Origin: RHKX01 sp041393495
Lineage (GTDB): Bacteria > Actinomycetota > Thermoleophilia > Solirubrobacterales > 70-9
Length of the DNA: 64,000 bases
Direction: 5' to 3'
Assembly: GCA_041393495.1 (NCBI GenBank)
Contig: JAWKKA010000001.1
Span: 248,001 to 312,000, forward strand
Made by a program: the position numbers and the translations under genes
The notes under the pieces: model-generated
What the model was told of the DNA's origin: nothing
Seen by the model: only the letters and a program-made list of their open reading frames with translations
The model's database searches: none
Shown here: positions 45,917 through 54,369 of the stretch, one piece after another
How positions within the stretch are numbered: the stretch's first letter is position 1
Layout: each line of letters opens with the position of its first letter

Positions 45917-47182
45917 CTGCTCGACCTGAGGCGCATCCGCGAGGATCCGGCGCCGGTTCGCGCCGCGCTTGCCCGGGTCGGGGCCGACGGCGACCTCGAC
46001 CGCCTGCTCGAGCTCGACGGACGGCGCCGCGAGCTGCTCCCCGAGGTCGAGGCCCTGCGGGCCACGCGCAACGAGGCCTCCGACGCGATCGGTGCCGCCA
46101 AGCGCGAGGGCCGCGACGCGGAAGCGGAGATCGACCGGATGCGCGAGGTCTCGAGCCGGATCAGGGAGCTCGAGGGTGAGCTCGAGGGCGTCGAGCGGGA
46201 TCGCTCGGCGCTCGCGGCGAAGATCCCGAACCCGCCCGACCCCGACGCCCCCGACGGTGACACGGACGAGGACGCGGTCGTCGTCCGTGAGGTCGGGGAG
46301 CGGCCGCGGTTCGACTTCGCGGTCCGCGACCACCTCGAGATCGGCCGCGCCCTCGGCCTGATCGAGACCGAGAAGGCGGCCGCCGCCTCCGGGTCCCGCT
46401 TCGCCTACCTGCTCGGCGACCTGGTCATGGTCGAGCTCGCGCTGATCCGCTTCGCCGCCGGGCTCCTCGCCGGGGAGGGCTTCACCCCCGTCGTCCCGCC
46501 GGTCCTCGTCCGCGAGGGCCCGCTGTTCGGGACCGGGTTCTTCCCCGGCGAGCGGGAGATGATCTACGAGGTGCCGAAGGACGAGCTGTTCCTGGTCGGC
46601 ACCTCCGAGGTCTCGCTGGCGGCCCTGCACGCCGACGAGATCATCGGGCCGGGCCTGCTGCCGCTCCGCTACGCGGGCATCTCGACCTGCTTCCGTCGCG
46701 AGGCCGGTGCCGCCGGCAAGGACACGCGCGGGATCTTCCGGGTCCACCAGTTCGACAAGGTCGAGATGTTCTCGTTCGTCGAACCCGCGGCGGCGAAGGC
46801 CGAGCACGAGCGCCTGCTCGCCACCCAGGAGCGGATCCTCGCCGCCCTCGAGATCCCCTACCGGGTGGTCGACATCCCCGCCGGCGACCTCGGCGCGCCG
46901 GCCGCCCGCAAGTTCGACTGCGAGGGGTGGATCCCGAGCCAGGAGCGCTATCGCGAGCTCACCTCGGCGTCGAACACGACCGACTACCAGGCCCGCCGCC
47001 TCGGTTGCCGCTATCGCCCCGCGGAGGGGGCGGGGCCCGAGCACGTCGCGACGCTGAACGGCACGGCGGTCGCCGTCGGCCGGACGCTGATCGCGATCAT
47101 CGAGAACCGCCAGCGGGCCGATGGCTCGGTCTCGATCCCGGCGGCGCTGGTCGAGGCCGGCGCCCCGGCGAAGCTCGGCTAG
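45917..47182 (+). CDS. serS: Seryl-tRNA synthetase, apparent CTG start
   Basis: A class II synthetase charging tRNA-Ser. The homologous N terminus (LDLRRIREDPAPVRAALARVG) is fully present in frame, but the codon at the expected Met is CTG (45917). No ATG, GTG or TTG lies in frame until ATG 46139, which would remove most of the tRNA-binding coiled-coil arm (about 30-95). From CTG the protein has 421 residues, normal length. Motif 2 (STCFRREAGAAGKDTRGIFRVHQFDKVE) and motif 3 (LNGTAVAVGRTLIAIIENRQ) are intact. A weak AGGT lies before the CTG. The 3' end overlaps the stop of the convergent membrane gene. Confidence 0.88.
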   Translation: MLDLRRIREDPAPVRAALARVGADGDLDRLLELDGRRRELLPEVEALRATRNEASDAIGAAKREGRDAEAEIDRMREVSSRIRELEGELEGVERDRSALAAKIPNPPDPDAPDGDTDEDAVVVREVGERPRFDFAVRDHLEIGRALGLIETEKAAAASGSRFAYLLGDLVMVELALIRFAAGLLAGEGFTPVVPPVLVREGPLFGTGFFPGEREMIYEVPKDELFLVGTSEVSLAALHADEIIGPGLLPLRYAGISTCFRREAGAAGKDTRGIFRVHQFDKVEMFSFVEPAAAKAEHERLLATQERILAALEIPYRVVDIPAGDLGAPAARKFDCEGWIPSQERYRELTSASNTTDYQARRLGCRYRPAEGAGPEHVATLNGTAVAVGRTLIAIIENRQRADGSVSIPAALVEAGAPAKLG

Positions 47183-48720
47183 CCGGCCGACCCCGGCGCC
47201 TTCGCTCCCGGGCCGGCCGGGGCCGGCGTCCAGCGAGGACCACTGGCCGGTCGATCCCATTTCCTTCGCGCTGGGGCGGTCTGCGCCGACATTCCGGCGC
47301 GATCGACCCCAGCGCGATCCGCGGACGATGCCCGAGGGCTGCGAAGCCGCGCGGCCGGGATGCGACGGAGGGTGCCCCACCCGCGCACCGTCCAGAGCAC
47401 CAGCACCGCGCCGCCGATGAACGCGCCCGCCGCGTCGAACGCCAGTCGCGCGATCAGGCGGTCGTAGTCGACGCCGAAGTCGGCGCCGAGCAGGTGGTCG
47501 GCGATCCAGACGTAGATCTCGAACCAGATGCCGGCCGAGAAGCCGAGCGCGAAGGCGACCAGGGCGATCCCGGCCCGCTGGTGGAGGTCCGTCTCCTGCG
47601 CGAGGTCGGGCACCAGCCGGAGGCGGACGACGAGCAGGTAGAGCACGATCGCGAAGGCGAGCGCGACGAGGGCGTGCGAGAGGAGGACCCACCACGTCAG
47701 CGCGTCGGCGCCGACCGCGGCGCCCCAGGCCTGGAAGGCCATCGCGACCAGGAAGGCGAGGTCGAGCGGCCGCGGCACCTGCAGCCGGCGGACGCCGAAC
47801 GCCGCGAGGGCGGTCAGCGCGAAGCGCACCGCCGGCTCGACGTTGCCGGTCGCCAGCCAGCCGAGCGCGCCGAGGACGAGCGACCAGCGGACGAGGTCGA
47901 GCCCGTCGCGCAGCCACGGGCTCCAGTCACCGACCAGCCAGCGCGGCAGGTTCACGTCGGACGCCGCCGCCGGCACCGGCGCGTCCACGGCCGCCGGGTC
48001 GGGGTCGGGCCCGCGCGCCCCGCGCCGGCTCGACCAGCCGCCGAGGCTCCAGACGACGAGCAGCGCCCCGCCGATCAGGGAGCCGATGCTGTCGTCGAGC
48101 AGGTCGGCGATCGTGTCGCCGTAGCTCGTGTAGAGGTGGGCGCCGAGGACGGTGTCGGCGAACCACTCGTAGATCTCGTAGAGGCCGCCGCCGAACGTGA
48201 GCCCGAGCGCGAACGTGGTCAGCACCATGCCGCCGCGGACGTGCAGTCCCCGGTGCTGGGCGAGATCGGGGACGACCCGCAGGCGCACGAGCAGCAGGTA
48301 GAGCAGGGCGGACGTTGCCGCGGGCAGGACGAAGTGGACGACCTTGTCGTAGCCGTAGAGGTGATCGAAGGCGCCGAAGACGTTGCCCCACGCCTGAAAC
48401 GACATCCCGGCCAGGAACAGGAGGTCGAGCGGTCGGGGGGCGTCGAGGCGCCGCGGCACGAGGACCAGCAGGAAGGTGCCCGCGAGCCGGAAGCTCTGCT
48501 CGCGCGGGCCGATGGCCAGGGTGACGAAGGCGCCGACCAGGATGGCCAGGCGGGCGAGGTCGAGCGGATCGCGGATGACCGGGGTCCAGTCGCCGAGCAG
48601 CAGCCGGCGCAGGCCCCGCAGCCGTTCGTGGCGTCGCCGATCGACGATCGTCGTGTCGCGCCATCCGTGCCGCGAGTGTCCGCGGCCACCCGTGGTTCGG
48701 TGCGCCTGGCTCGATGGCAT
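47179..48720 (-). CDS. Duplicated DUF2238/YjdF-like membrane protein
   Basis: A protein of 513 residues from ATG 48720, made of two similar membrane halves in tandem. Each half starts with the same block (LLGDWTPVIRDPLDLARLAILVGA and LVGDWSPWLRDGLDLVRWSLVLGA). Each continues with RPLDLLFLAGMSFQAWG / RPLDLAFLVAMAFQAWG, VRLRVVPDLAQ / VRLRLVPDLAQ, and a GLYEIYEWFADTVLG / IWFEIYVWIADHLLG motif, then a D..GSLIGGALLV-type last helix. About twelve membrane segments. The EIYEW region resembles DUF2238/YjdF proteins of unknown function. The 45 C-terminal residues are basic and low in complexity. It is convergent with serS; the stop codons overlap. Confidence 0.7.
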   Translation of the reverse strand: MPSSQAHRTTGGRGHSRHGWRDTTIVDRRRHERLRGLRRLLLGDWTPVIRDPLDLARLAILVGAFVTLAIGPREQSFRLAGTFLLVLVPRRLDAPRPLDLLFLAGMSFQAWGNVFGAFDHLYGYDKVVHFVLPAATSALLYLLLVRLRVVPDLAQHRGLHVRGGMVLTTFALGLTFGGGLYEIYEWFADTVLGAHLYTSYGDTIADLLDDSIGSLIGGALLVVWSLGGWSSRRGARGPDPDPAAVDAPVPAAASDVNLPRWLVGDWSPWLRDGLDLVRWSLVLGALGWLATGNVEPAVRFALTALAAFGVRRLQVPRPLDLAFLVAMAFQAWGAAVGADALTWWVLLSHALVALAFAIVLYLLVVRLRLVPDLAQETDLHQRAGIALVAFALGFSAGIWFEIYVWIADHLLGADFGVDYDRLIARLAFDAAGAFIGGAVLVLWTVRGWGTLRRIPAARLRSPRASSADRAGVDRAGMSAQTAPARRKWDRPASGPRWTPAPAGPGAKAPGSAG

Positions 48721-48787
48721 CGTCTGCTCTGAGGATTCCCAGGGCGGACCCGTCGCAATCCCGGGGGCGCTCAGCTCGCGGGCCGGC

Positions 48788-48837
48788 AGGCGCCGCGTGC
48801 TCGGCACGCAAGCCGACGATGACGCCGGCCTGCGCAG
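48788..48837. repeat. 50-bp direct repeat, copy 1
   Basis: Identical over 50 bases to copy 2 at 48878-48927, with a period of 90 bases. It contains an internal hairpin GCGTGC-TCG-GCACGC and a GCCGGC/GCGCAGG-rich second half. It lies in the gap between the membrane gene and msrB. Confidence 0.85.
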
Positions 48838-48877
48838 GCGCCTGCGTCGATCCGGGCGCGCAGGCCAAGGAAGCAGG

Positions 48878-48927
48878 AGGCGCCGCGTGCTCGGCACGCA
48901 AGCCGACGATGACGCCGGCCTGCGCAG
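48878..48927. repeat. 50-bp direct repeat, copy 2
   Basis: Perfect copy of 48788-48837. The 40-base spacer between the copies contains AGGCGCCTGCG, itself partly complementary to the ends of the repeats, so the whole 140-base region can fold extensively. Confidence 0.85.
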
Positions 48928-48994
48928 CCCGGATCGGCGCAGGGAGAGAGGGCGGCGTGCCGTTCCCACACCGCGCCCTCGATCCCTCTCCTGG

Positions 48995-49402
48995 TCAGGA
49001 GCTTTGCGGGCCCTCGGCGGCGAGCTCGAGGGCACAAGAGTTGATGCAGAAGCGCTGGCCGGTCGGCTGCGGGCCGTCCTCGAAGAGGTGACCGAGGTGG
49101 GAGCCGCAGCGGGCGCAGAGGACCTCGGTCCGGTGCATGAGCAGGCTGTCGTCGGGACGGGTCTCGATCGCGTCGTTGTCGGCCGGTTCGAAGAAGCTGG
49201 GCCAGCCGGTGCCCGAGTCGAACTTCGTGTCGGACGAGAACAGCTCGTTGCCGCAGGCGGCGCAGCAGTAGGTGCCGTCCTCCTTCGCCTCCAGGTACCT
49301 GCCGGTGAACGGGTGCTCGGTCCCGTGGTTGCGGAGGATCTCGAACTGCTCGGGAGTGAGCTGCTCGCGCCACTCCTCCTCGGTCTTGACGATCTTCTCC
49401 AT
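48995..49402 (-). CDS. msrB: Peptide methionine (R)-S-oxide reductase
   Basis: A protein of 135 residues, normal MsrB size. It repairs methionine-R-sulfoxide using thioredoxin. Zinc sites are CAAC (C47, C50) and CARC (C96, C99). Catalytic C119 lies in QRFCINS. FDSGTGWPSF, TEVLCARCGSHLGHLFEDG and the N-terminal HGTEHPFTG are canonical. ATG 49402 is chosen because the longer open frame upstream is antisense to the thioesterase gene. Divergent from that gene. Confidence 0.96.
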   Translation of the reverse strand: MEKIVKTEEEWREQLTPEQFEILRNHGTEHPFTGRYLEAKEDGTYCCAACGNELFSSDTKFDSGTGWPSFFEPADNDAIETRPDDSLLMHRTEVLCARCGSHLGHLFEDGPQPTGQRFCINSCALELAAEGPQSS

Positions 49403-49464
49403 GAATCGGCCCTCCGGGCGGTGAACGCACGAGCCCGCAGGCGGCGGTCGCTCACTACATCGAG

Positions 49465-49470
49465 GATACT
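49465..49470 (+). promoter_or_regulatory. Putative -10 element of the thioesterase gene
   Basis: GATACT, seven bases before the GTG at 49478; again places the transcript start at the start codon. Confidence 0.35.
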
Positions 49471-49477
49471 CCCCGCC

Positions 49478-50317
49478 GTGGCGGCGGAAAACCGGATTCC
49501 CACCAGGATCCCTGCAAACTCGGCTTTCTACGAGCCCGCCGACGAGGCCTTCGTCGCGACCGGGTTGACCCGCGGCCCGTGGGACGCGGACGCCCAGCAC
49601 GCCGGCCCGCCCGCGGCGCTGCTCGGGCGCGCGATCGAGCGGGTCGAGGGGCTCGGCGACGGTCCCGCCGAGCGGGTCGTCGCCCGGGTCACGTTCGAGA
49701 TCCTCGCCCCGATCCCGATCGGACCGATCCGGACGCGAGCTGAGGTCGTCCGGCCCGGGCGGCGGGTCGAGATGGTCGAGGCGACGCTGAGCGACGGCGA
49801 CGAGCGCCCACTGATGCGGGCCCGGGCCTGGCGGCTGGCCCGCGGTGAGATCGACCTGCCCGCGGGGATTGCGGTCCGGGACCGACCGCAGCCGCCCCCT
49901 CCCGATGACCTCGCGCCGAACGAGTCCTTCTTCCCCTCCGGCAACGACGTCGGCTACCACACGGCGATGGACGGCCGGTTCGCCTCCGGCTCGTTCCTCG
50001 AGCCCGGGCCGGCGGTCGCCTGGATCCGGATGCGCTACCCGCTCGTCGCCGGCGAGGAGCCCTCGCCGCTCGTGCGCGTTCTCGCCGCCGCCGACTCCGG
50101 GAACGGCATCTCCTCCGCCCTCGACTTCCGGCGCTGGACCTTCGCCAACGTCGATCTGACCGTCCACCTGGGCCGGATGCCGGTCGGCGAGTGGATCTGC
50201 CTCGACTCGGTGACCGTGCCCGAGCCGACCGGCGTCGGACTCACCGACAGCGTCATCCACGATGAGCGGGGCCCGATCGGGCTGGCCGCCCAGACCCTGC
50301 TCATCCGCGAGCGGTAG
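49478..50317 (+). CDS. Acyl-CoA thioesterase-like protein (double hotdog)
   Basis: A protein of 279 residues from GTG 49478. FVATGLTRGPWDADAQHAGPPAALLGRAIER is the typical opening of the TesB-like (4HBT_3) double-hotdog thioesterases. The second half has MRYPLVAGEEPSPLVRVLAAADSGNGISSALDF and VDLTVHLGRMPVGEWICLDS, the second hotdog. Such proteins hydrolyse acyl-CoAs, but many members are uncharacterised. The much longer upstream open frame (to 48476) is antisense to msrB and not real. Confidence 0.82.
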   Translation: MAAENRIPTRIPANSAFYEPADEAFVATGLTRGPWDADAQHAGPPAALLGRAIERVEGLGDGPAERVVARVTFEILAPIPIGPIRTRAEVVRPGRRVEMVEATLSDGDERPLMRARAWRLARGEIDLPAGIAVRDRPQPPPPDDLAPNESFFPSGNDVGYHTAMDGRFASGSFLEPGPAVAWIRMRYPLVAGEEPSPLVRVLAAADSGNGISSALDFRRWTFANVDLTVHLGRMPVGEWICLDSVTVPEPTGVGLTDSVIHDERGPIGLAAQTLLIRER

Positions 50318-50386
50318 CCGCTGAACCGCCGCCGCGGTCGCCCCGAGCGCCGGGGGCGACGAGGCCGATCCGGCTTCCGACGGCGC

Positions 50387-51322
50387 TCAGGGGCGGGCCG
50401 CCGCCGCGTCCGCAGCCGGCCGGGCCCGCGCCGCGTTGTCGGCGATCGATCGGGTGAGCCGCGGCCACAGCGCCATCGGCAGGTCGTGGCCCATCCCCTC
50501 GATCAGCTCGAGCCGGGCGCCGTCGATCGCGTCGGCGACGGCGATGCCGCCGCTCGCCGGCACCAGCTTGTCGGCCTTGCCGTGGATGACGAGGGTCGGG
50601 CAGCGGATCCCCCGGAGCTCCGCCGTGCGGTCGCCGGAGGCCATCACCGCCATCAGCTGGCGGGCGCCGCCGATCGGGTAGAAGCAGCGGTCGTACATCA
50701 GCAACGACTTCTCGCGGAGCTCGTCGAAATCGGCCTCGTAGGCGGGCGATCCGATCCGCGCGAAGATCCGCGCGACGTGCTCGGCGTACGCCTCCCTCTC
50801 GCTCGGCGGGCGCGCCAACAGCGTCCCGAGCACGCTCGGGCGCGGCATCACGCTCGGCCGCCGGCCCCCGGGGCTGGCCATGATCGAGCAGAGCGACGCG
50901 ATGCGGTCGGGGTGGCGCGCGGCGAGGGTCTGGCCGATCATCCCGCCCAGCGAAGCGCCGACGACGTGGGCGCGGTCGATCCCGAGAGCGTCGAGAAGCC
51001 CGGCCGCGTCGGCGGCCATGTCGACGAGCGTGTAGCGCGCCGAGCCGGTCAGGCCGAGCGCGCCGGCGATCACGTTCGGGGGGCCGCCGCCGACCTTCGT
51101 CGAGAGCCCGATGTCGCGGTTGTCGAAGCGGACGACGTGAAAGCCGCGGTCGACGAGCTGCGCGCAGAACCGCTCGTCCCAGGCGAGCATCTGCATCCCG
51201 AGGCCCATGACGAGGAGCAGCGACGGGTCGTTCGGATCGCCGAACGTCTCGTAGGCGAGCTCGATGCCGCCGCCGACCTCAGCGGTCCGGACGCGCTCGC
51301 GAGCGGTGTCGTCAACGATCAT
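50387..51322 (-). CDS. Alpha/beta-fold hydrolase
   Basis: A protein of 311 residues. Nucleophile GASLGGMIG, GLGMQMLAWDERF (oxyanion region), acid in IHGKADKLVP and histidine in GMGHDLP make a complete triad. DNRDIGLST is typical of the esterase/haloperoxidase-like subgroup that also includes aclacinomycin methylesterase (RdmC)-type proteins. It is the last gene of a five-gene coupled operon; its ATG overlaps the SRPBCC stop by ATGA. Substrate unknown. Confidence 0.85.
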   Translation of the reverse strand: MIVDDTARERVRTAEVGGGIELAYETFGDPNDPSLLLVMGLGMQMLAWDERFCAQLVDRGFHVVRFDNRDIGLSTKVGGGPPNVIAGALGLTGSARYTLVDMAADAAGLLDALGIDRAHVVGASLGGMIGQTLAARHPDRIASLCSIMASPGGRRPSVMPRPSVLGTLLARPPSEREAYAEHVARIFARIGSPAYEADFDELREKSLLMYDRCFYPIGGARQLMAVMASGDRTAELRGIRCPTLVIHGKADKLVPASGGIAVADAIDGARLELIEGMGHDLPMALWPRLTRSIADNAARARPAADAAAARP

Positions 51323-51774
51323 CGGCGTCCATTCTCCAGCAACTCCTTGAGCCGGGCGAGCGTGCGCTTCGCTTCGCGCTCGCCGGAGACGGCGTTGAAC
51401 GCCCGTCCCGCGAGCCTGCCGATCGCGCCGGCCGGGAGCGCGAACTCGTTCTCGTAGTCGAACCGGGTCCCAGTCGCGGTCTCGGTCAGGTCATAGGAGA
51501 TCCGCGCCGTCGATCCGGCCGCTGCCCGCCCCCGCCAGCGGGCCCGGCGTGGGCGCTCGCACTCGCTGACCTCCCAGCGAACCCGCAGCGGGACGCCCCT
51601 GAGCCGCAGCTGTTGGCAGAACCGGCTGCCCTTCTCGAGGTCTCCGTCGGGGAGCTCGGAGGCCGATTCGTGGATCGTCACCCACTCGCCGAGCCGGTGC
51701 GGGTCCATGACGAGGTCCCAGACCGCCTCGATCGGCGCCGCGATCTCGATCGACTCGGCGACGACGTCACCCAT
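51319..51774 (-). CDS. SRPBCC/START-like ligand-binding protein
   Basis: A protein of 151 residues. IEIAAPIEAVWDLVMDPHRLGEWV is the classic START-like opening, and TGTRFDYENEFALPAGAIGRLAGRAFN the closing helix region. These small proteins bind hydrophobic ligands, polyketides or lipids. It overlaps the NAD-binding gene by eight bases and the hydrolase by four, so its ligand may relate to those enzymes. Confidence 0.85.
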   Translation of the reverse strand: MGDVVAESIEIAAPIEAVWDLVMDPHRLGEWVTIHESASELPDGDLEKGSRFCQQLRLRGVPLRVRWEVSECERPRRARWRGRAAAGSTARISYDLTETATGTRFDYENEFALPAGAIGRLAGRAFNAVSGEREAKRTLARLKELLENGRR

Positions 51775-52693
51775 CCTCGGCCTCCTGCTCGGCGATCGCC
51801 CGCTGAATCGCGACGTTGAGCGGCTCCGGCCTGACTTCGAACAGAGCCGCGCCGCTCGGGTCGGTGACGATGGTGTCGCCGCCGAGCCCGAGCGCGAGCT
51901 CGGCGGCGACCGCCGGCGAGCCCGACGTCACCGTGGCGGCGCCGGCGGCGACCATCCCCGGGCTGGCGATGCCGTCGGGGAGCGCGATCCGGAGCGGGGG
52001 CCGCCGGCCGGTCTCGGCGGCGAAGCGCGCGATCACGTCGAGGTGCTCGAGGACGTCGGGCCCGCCGATCTGGACCTCGCGGCCGGCCGCGGCGGGCACC
52101 CGCGGCGCGTCGCGCAGGTAGGCGACGACGTCGCGGATCCCGATCGGCTGGGTCCGCGAGCGCAGCCAGCCCGGCTCGGGCAGCGCCGGCAGCCGCGCGG
52201 CGATCGACCGCAGCAGCTCGTAGGACTCGCTATGCGGGCCGATGATCATCGCCGCCCGGAAGTACGTCAGCGGCGGGCCCCAGCCGCGCAGCGCCTCGGC
52301 GGTCGCGTGGCGGCTTTCGAGGTGCGGCGAGCCGCCGTGATCGGGCCCGAGCCCGCCGAGATAGACGATCCGGCCGACTGCCGCGGCGGCGGCGGCCTTC
52401 GCGAACGCCTCGGCCGCGGCCCGCTCGCGCTGCGCGTAGTCGGGGCTGCCGAGCATGTGGACGAGGAAGTAGGCGACCGCGACGCCCTCCATCGCCGGCG
52501 CCAGGTCGGGGGCTCCCTCGAGGTCGGCCTCGAACAGCTCGACCGCGGGGCCGAGGATCCGGCGGCCGCGGTCGCGGTCGCGGACGAGCGCCCGGACGCG
52601 GACGCCGTCGGCCAGCAGCGCCGCAGCGAGACGGCGCCCGATCACGCCCGTCGCGCCCGCGATCAGGTAGGTCTCGCCGTCCTCGCCGCTCAT
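51767..52693 (-). CDS. NAD(P)-binding atypical SDR (NmrA/YbjT-like)
   Basis: A protein of 308 residues. The N-terminal nucleotide-binding loop is IAGATGVIGRRLAAALL. ADLEGAPDLAPAMEGVAVAYFLVH and VGRIVYLGGLGPD fit the YbjT/NmrA-like atypical short-chain dehydrogenases, and GPPLTYFRAAMIIG follows the family pattern. It lacks the usual YxxxK catalytic pair in clear form, so it could be a redox sensor or a reductase. Four-base overlap with the gene before. Confidence 0.8.
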   Translation of the reverse strand: MSGEDGETYLIAGATGVIGRRLAAALLADGVRVRALVRDRDRGRRILGPAVELFEADLEGAPDLAPAMEGVAVAYFLVHMLGSPDYAQRERAAAEAFAKAAAAAAVGRIVYLGGLGPDHGGSPHLESRHATAEALRGWGPPLTYFRAAMIIGPHSESYELLRSIAARLPALPEPGWLRSRTQPIGIRDVVAYLRDAPRVPAAAGREVQIGGPDVLEHLDVIARFAAETGRRPPLRIALPDGIASPGMVAAGAATVTSGSPAVAAELALGLGGDTIVTDPSGAALFEVRPEPLNVAIQRAIAEQEAEDG

Positions 52694-53346
52694 CGGGCTC
52701 CCGCGGCCGCCGCCGGGGCGCCCGGCAGCTGCGAGCGGTCGACCGCGGGGAAGTCGAGGCGCGACAGCGACCGCAGGTAGGCGTTGCAGACGATCACGTG
52801 GATGCGGAGCTGGGTCTGGGCGTAGAACCAGGCGCCGAAGCGGGCGAAGCGGCCGCGGCCGCGGATCCCCGGGTAGAAGTTCTCGACCTCGACCTTGGCG
52901 ATCAGCCTGACCCGGCCGGGCTTCGCGTCGGCATCGTCATCGACGCCGTCGCGGTCGCAGCGCTCGATCGAGACCCGCAGCGCGCCCTTGCCGCGGCCCT
53001 CGCGGGCGACGAGGATGCCGCGGTCGATCGGCCAGGTGACCTCGCCGCGTGCCTCGCCGGTCTCGTAGCGGGGCGCGCCGAAGCGGAGCAGCGGGATCCT
53101 CCCGAACGCGGTGACGGTTCGCGATGCCGCCGCGTAGTGGACGCGGATGATCCCCAGCGACATCCGCCGCAGGAACGCCCAGTAGGCGCGCGCCATCAGC
53201 TCGAGGTTGTCGACGTTCCAGATCCGCTCGAGCATGCCCCGCTCGACCGTGATCTCGGCCTCCTGCGCCGAGCTCACCGCACCGTCCGGCCCGACGCGGC
53301 TCCGCTCCCCCGGATGGAGGATCGTCACCTCGGGGATGTCGCTCAT
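52690..53346 (-). CDS. Conserved-looking protein of unknown function
   Basis: A protein of 218 residues from ATG 53346, which overlaps the DsbA-like gene stop by ATGA; the upstream in-frame ATG lies inside that gene. No signal or membrane segment stands out. Notable are WNVDNLELMARAYWAFLRRMSLGIIRVHYAA, an acidic patch (DRDGVDDDADAK) and IAKVEVENFYPGIRGRGRFARFGAWFYAQTQLRIHVIV near the end. The alternating strand pattern suggests a beta-rich ligand-binding fold, but I do not recognise the family. Confidence 0.7.
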   Translation of the reverse strand: MSDIPEVTILHPGERSRVGPDGAVSSAQEAEITVERGMLERIWNVDNLELMARAYWAFLRRMSLGIIRVHYAAASRTVTAFGRIPLLRFGAPRYETGEARGEVTWPIDRGILVAREGRGKGALRVSIERCDRDGVDDDADAKPGRVRLIAKVEVENFYPGIRGRGRFARFGAWFYAQTQLRIHVIVCNAYLRSLSRLDFPAVDRSQLPGAPAAAAGAR

Positions 53347-54200
53347 CGGGCTCCGCCCAGTTGCCAGAAGCCATCGGCGCCGACGTAGTCCTGCTCGGCG
53401 ATCCGGCCGAGCTCCTCGCGCGCCTCGCTGAAGGAGACGGCGAGGACCGTCGCCACCTCCTGGGTCGCGAGCGGAAAGCCGCGCCACTCGAGGACCTCGG
53501 CGGCCGAGGCCGGCGCGGCGCGGCGGTCGAGCCCCGGCACGAGGTTGGCGAGCACGGCGTCATAGACCGCGAACGGCTGAAACCCCGGCACCGAGATCGT
53601 CACACCATCGGCGATCCGGGTGATCTCGTAGCTCGGACAGGTGTAGCGGCGGCCGCCCGACCAGTTGGCGAGCTTGTGGTCGAGAACGCGTGCCGCCGGC
53701 ATCGGCCGCCGGGCCAGGGCGATGTCGCGTTCGAGCTCGGCCTCGACCTCGGGGTCGCGCAGCCATTCCTCCAGCTCGGCGCCGATCCCGGCGTCGTCGG
53801 CGGCAGCCCGGATCGTCTCCGGCTCGTCGATCAGCTCGCCCCGGAAGTTGCGGATCCGGAGGCTGCGGAGGGCGCGGCGCAGGGTCCTGTGGTCGGAGTG
53901 GACGCGAGCGGCGACGACCAGCCGGCAGGCCGGCCGGCTCGCCGGCACGTACGGCTTCGGCCGGGTGTCGATCGGCATCAGCTGCTCGCCGGCGATCCTC
54001 CGGAGGCTGCCGGCGAGCTGCTCCGGCGTGAATCGCTCCGCCTGCTCGCGGCGGCTGTCGGCGAGCACGACCATCCGCGGCTCCCACTCGATCCGTCCTT
54101 CGTAGAGCCAGTCGATCCGATGCCGGAACGGCTCCGCGCTGTAGGCCCAGGGACAGCTCGGATCGGTGAACTCGGTGATTCGGACGCAGATCTCGCTCAT
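53343..54200 (-). CDS. DsbA-family (FrnE/HCCA-isomerase-like) protein
   Basis: A protein of 285 residues without signal peptide, so cytoplasmic. ITEFTDPSCPWAYSAEP is the thioredoxin-fold opening with a single cysteine (SCPW), as in FrnE and 2-hydroxychromene-2-carboxylate isomerase relatives rather than periplasmic CPHC DsbA. VVAARVHSD and the helical insertion follow. The C-terminal 90 residues (ISVPGFQPFAVYDAVLANL...) are extra. First gene of the five-gene unit. Substrate unknown; a role in isomerisation or thiol chemistry is possible. Confidence 0.78.
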   Translation of the reverse strand: MSEICVRITEFTDPSCPWAYSAEPFRHRIDWLYEGRIEWEPRMVVLADSRREQAERFTPEQLAGSLRRIAGEQLMPIDTRPKPYVPASRPACRLVVAARVHSDHRTLRRALRSLRIRNFRGELIDEPETIRAAADDAGIGAELEEWLRDPEVEAELERDIALARRPMPAARVLDHKLANWSGGRRYTCPSYEITRIADGVTISVPGFQPFAVYDAVLANLVPGLDRRAAPASAAEVLEWRGFPLATQEVATVLAVSFSEAREELGRIAEQDYVGADGFWQLGGAR

Positions 54201-54277
54201 CGGCAGATCGGGAGTGTGACGGACCGACGGGCGCGGGCCGCGGGCGCCGCCGGCCGCCCGACCACGCCCGGACGGGA

Positions 54278-54306
54278 AGGCCGCCCCGCCTGCGTCAGGG
54301 CGGCCT
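54278..54306 (-). terminator. Hairpin after the NlpC/P60 gene
   Basis: AGGCCGCCC (54278-54286) pairs with GGGCGGCCT (54298-54306) around an 11-base loop, in the gap downstream of the NlpC/P60-like gene and upstream of the five-gene operon. No U-run follows. Confidence 0.45.
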
Positions 54307-54369
54307 GCGAAGCGCTCGCGGCGCCGCGCCTTCGGCGTCGCGATGCCGCGCCTTCGGTGTCGCTGGACG

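Noticed and set aside
46139..46141. ATG 46139 as the serS start
   Set aside because: It would delete the N-terminal strand and most of the tRNA-binding arm, although the upstream frame is fully homologous.
48788..48927. CRISPR-like repeat pair
   Set aside because: Only two copies, 50-bp units with a 40-bp GC-rich spacer and no cas genes nearby.
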